Source: Paenibacillus doosanensis
Lineage (GTDB): Bacteria; Bacillota; Bacilli; Paenibacillales; NBRC-103111
DNA length: 64,000 bases
NCBI RefSeq assembly: GCF_025060755.1
Contig: NZ_JANYUY010000005.1
Span: 1-64,000, forward strand
Reading direction: 5' to 3'
Numbering within the stretch: the stretch's first letter is position 1; each line of letters opens with the position of its first letter. A program made the position numbers and the translations under genes. The notes below the pieces were generated by a model. The model saw only the letters and a program-made list of their open reading frames with translations, did not search any database and was not told where the DNA came from. This document shows, in pieces, positions 61,984 to 64,000 of the stretch.

Positions 61984-62941
61984 GCAGGCCGTAACGGCAG
62001 CGCATACTTCCACAAGCCGGGCGAAGCAGAAGCGGATGTCGCCTTTTCAAGCGATATGGGAGTACCGCGCTTCGTATGTGTTTATCGCACCGTTCATGAT
62101 ATGCTTTATGATTTTTATCATGATCCCGGTTATCGCCGCCTTCGGGCTTAGTTTCACCTATTACAACTCGCTTGAGCCGCCGAGGTTCGTAGGCTGGGCC
62201 AATTTCCGGTATATGCTTTCCCAGGATTTGATTTTGATCAAGTATGCGATTCCGAATACGTTCAAGTTTGCGACGATCGTAGGTCCCGGCGGATATGCCG
62301 CCTCGTTCCTGCTCGCTTGGCTAATCTCCATACTGCCGGGCGTCTACCGCAAATGGTTTACTCTCGCCTTGTATACTCCGTCCCTTGCGGGCGGAGTGGC
62401 GATGAGCATCATCTGGCTGCCGTTGTTATCCGGCGACCGGATCGGCTACTTGAACAGCTTCCTTATCAAGCTGGGTCTGATCAACGAGCCGGTATTGTGG
62501 GTGACAAGCAAGGAGCATTTGATGACGTCGATGATCGTCGTCACTTTATGGTCCAGCATGGGGATCGGCTTTCTGGCGATGCTGGCCGGCATATTGAACG
62601 TCAATCACGAGCTGTACGAAGCGGGAAGGCTGGACGGAATTAAAAGCAGGCTCGAGGAAATCTGGTATATTACGATACCATCGACCAAGCCGCAGATGCT
62701 TTTCGGCGCGGTCATGGCGATCGTCGGCGCATTCAAAGCCGGGGGGATCGGCACGCAGCTGTCCGGGATGAATCCGACGCCGCAGTATGCGGGGCATCTC
62801 ATTATAAGCCAGATCGATGATTACGGCTTTACCCGCTTCGAGCTCGGGTATGCTACGGCATTATCCGTATTCCTGCTGATTCTTATTTACGCAGCCAACA
62901 AGCTCTGCTGGAGATTGTTCGGAACGAAGGAGGACGAATAG
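61970..62941 (+). CDS. Carbohydrate ABC importer permease 1 (MalF/UgpA type)
   Basis: 323 aa with six membrane helices after a basic N-terminus of about 35 residues. The EAA loop that contacts the ATPase is EAGRLDGIKSRLEEIWYITIP at about 222-242, of which the core EAGRLDG is typical. The long first periplasmic loop of MalF is absent, as in UgpA/LplB-type permeases of Paenibacillus. ATG after GGGGTGG inside the end of the binding-protein gene. Functions with the ATPase, binding protein and permease 2. Confidence 0.92.
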   Translation: MLKSEQAVTAAHTSTSRAKQKRMSPFQAIWEYRASYVFIAPFMICFMIFIMIPVIAAFGLSFTYYNSLEPPRFVGWANFRYMLSQDLILIKYAIPNTFKFATIVGPGGYAASFLLAWLISILPGVYRKWFTLALYTPSLAGGVAMSIIWLPLLSGDRIGYLNSFLIKLGLINEPVLWVTSKEHLMTSMIVVTLWSSMGIGFLAMLAGILNVNHELYEAGRLDGIKSRLEEIWYITIPSTKPQMLFGAVMAIVGAFKAGGIGTQLSGMNPTPQYAGHLIISQIDDYGFTRFELGYATALSVFLLILIYAANKLCWRLFGTKEDE

Positions 62942-63847
62942 ATGAAAGTCATGAGCGCGGAGAAGCTGGGAAAGCTGATTCCGTGGCGAAGAAGGTCGAG
63001 GCTGAACAGGCTCGGGCCGTTCGAGAAATTTGCGGTGCTGCTGTTGGTCGTGCTCAGCATTTTTATGCTGATGCCGCTCGTATATATTTTGAACCACGCA
63101 TTGAAGCCGTATCAGGAGCTGTTTATTTATCCGCCTAACATTTTTGCCCGGCATCCTTCGTTTCAAAATTTCGTCGAGCTGCTGGCGATAACCAAAGGTA
63201 CGGCGATACCGATTACAAGATATATTTTTAACAGTGTCGTCGTGGCGATTTTATGCGTTATAATTGTTACAGTAGTCAGCGCGATGTGCGCTTATCCGAT
63301 TTCCAAGCATAAATTTCCGGGACATAAGCTCGTCTTCGGGATGATCTTGCTGACGCTGTTGTTTGCTCCGGAAACCGTAGCTATCCCCCGGTATCTGGTC
63401 GTCAGCAAGCTCGGCATTATGAATACGTATCTCGGCCATATTATGCCGATGGTCGCAGTGCCGACCGGGGTGTTTCTCATGAAGCAGTTTATCGACCAGC
63501 TGCCGAACGAGCTGCTTGACTCGGCGAAGATGGATGGGGCGCGGGAGTATACGATTTTTATGAAAATCGTGCTGCCGGTCATAATGCCGGCCGTAGCTAC
63601 GATCGGCATTATTGCCTTCAACGCCGCATGGGGGAATACGGAGACGTCGACGCTGTTCATGCAGCAGGAAGAGATGAAAACGTTCCCGTTCTACATCTCG
63701 ACGCTGACCAGCGGCATGGCTAACAGCGTGGCGAGGCAGGGAGCGGCTGCGGCTGCGGCGCTGCTGATGTTTTTACCGAATTTGATCATCTTTTTGTTAT
63801 TCCAGAGCAAGGTCATTGCTACAATGGCTCATTCCGGCATTAAATAA
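62942..63847 (+). CDS. Carbohydrate ABC importer permease 2 (MalG/UgpE type)
   Basis: 301 aa with six membrane helices, starting at the base after the permease 1 stop; ribosome site AAGGAGG inside that gene. The EAA-type loop is ELLDSAKMDGAREYTIFMKI, at about 184-203. The LNHALKPYQELFIYPPNIF region before the second helix matches the LplC/MalG group of Paenibacillus. Completes the importer; the transported ligand is presumably the oligosaccharide that the cytoplasmic glycosidases degrade. Confidence 0.92.
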   Translation: MKVMSAEKLGKLIPWRRRSRLNRLGPFEKFAVLLLVVLSIFMLMPLVYILNHALKPYQELFIYPPNIFARHPSFQNFVELLAITKGTAIPITRYIFNSVVVAILCVIIVTVVSAMCAYPISKHKFPGHKLVFGMILLTLLFAPETVAIPRYLVVSKLGIMNTYLGHIMPMVAVPTGVFLMKQFIDQLPNELLDSAKMDGAREYTIFMKIVLPVIMPAVATIGIIAFNAAWGNTETSTLFMQQEEMKTFPFYISTLTSGMANSVARQGAAAAAALLMFLPNLIIFLLFQSKVIATMAHSGIK

Positions 63848-63878
63848 GACGGAACAGAGGAAGGAGGCGCCAGTACCG

Positions 63879-64000
63879 ATGAGCATAAAGCAGTGGAAGG
63901 ACCGGGTGGAGCAATGGGGACGGTTCGAGCTCGCCTTAAGCGGGCCGAGCGGGGGAAACCCTTACCGGGATGTGCGGCTAATTGCAACGTTTCAATACAA
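63879..64000 (+). CDS. Start of a DUF5060-type glycosidase (3' end outside window)
   Basis: ATG 63879 after AAGGAGG; 40 codons are visible before the window ends. The peptide VEQWGRFELALSGPSGGNP, followed by YRDVRLIATF, matches the DUF5060 beta-sandwich that usually precedes a DUF4038-type TIM barrel in family proteins related to GH140 apiosidases and similar enzymes. No signal peptide is present, so it too would be cytoplasmic. It continues the importer operon, 31 bp after permease 2. Only the N-terminal domain can be judged. Confidence 0.6.
   Translation, partial: MSIKQWKDRVEQWGRFELALSGPSGGNPYRDVRLIATFQY

Noticed and set aside
1-64000. Search for CRISPR arrays, rRNA, tRNA, insertion sequences, prophage or integrase genes
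   Set aside because: No regularly spaced repeats, no transposase or integrase motifs and no cloverleaf sequence were noticed by eye; the only tandem repeats are at 45445 and 57525. A tRNAscan/ISfinder run would be needed to exclude them formally.

Overview
The window looks like chromosome of a low-GC-phylum but moderately GC-rich endospore-former of the Paenibacillaceae (Paenibacillus or a close relative). I infer this from the strong AGGAGG-type ribosome sites, frequent GTG and TTG starts, the glgB-glgC-glgD-glgA order, a bacillithiol-type deacetylase (BshB2), a KinB-like membrane histidine kinase, a Paenibacillus-style copper-amine-oxidase-domain foldase, and the very large intracellular glycosidase cluster. 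I see no rRNA, tRNA, CRISPR array, transposase or phage gene. No genus-level claim is possible without a search. || Positions 1-35500 are ordinary housekeeping and physiology genes. They are: the C-terminal part of a dynamin-like GTPase (1-1859); a heterodimeric ABC exporter (2337-6016); a LysM-G5-M23 peptidase (6333-7718); an SGNH lipase (7932-8762); a BcrA/B-type ABC pair (8861-10814); topoisomerase IV parE-parC (10888-15322); a MarR regulator; a FetA/FetB-like ABC pair (16444-17952); on the minus strand a pseudouridine synthase, an RNA methyltransferase and a PpiC foldase (18107-21022); the glycogen operon glgBCDA (21290-27017); an NlpC/P60 hydrolase; bshB2; a GNAT enzyme; an orphan histidine kinase; a Nudix hydrolase; a divergent ThyX; a histidine phosphatase; and a second GNAT enzyme. 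Several proteins of 54-83 aa with good ribosome sites lie between these. || Positions 35593-64000 form one carbohydrate-utilisation locus that runs off the right edge. It holds two GH78 alpha-L-rhamnosidases of different subtypes, a GH43-like five-bladed propeller glycosidase, a DapA/NanA-family aldolase, an SGNH deacetylase-like enzyme, a GH29 and a GH95 (fucosidase/L-galactosidase families), a 906-aa TIM-barrel hydrolase I cannot assign, a 729-aa (alpha/alpha)6 glycosidase, two BNR 'sialidase-like' propellers, an AraC regulator, an alpha/beta-hydrolase esterase, and an ABC importer (MsmX-type ATPase, 989-aa binding protein with CBM-like modules, two permeases). The last gene is cut by the window end and starts like a DUF5060 glycosidase. 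None of the glycosidases has a signal peptide, so the design appears to be: capture outside, import as oligosaccharide, dismantle in the cytoplasm. The sugar set (rhamnose, fucose or L-galactose, a possible ulosonic acid, acetyl esters) suggests a complex branched pectin or similar glycan; that is inference. || The locus also carries its own regulatory logic. A box ATT-N2/3-CCTATAG stands in front of all four main transcription units. At two of them a second half-site (ATCGCG) and a -10 follow, with the -10 exactly 48 bp from the box. The importer unit additionally has a roughly 330-nt leader made of two near-identical 107-bp structured repeats, each starting with a cre-like sequence.
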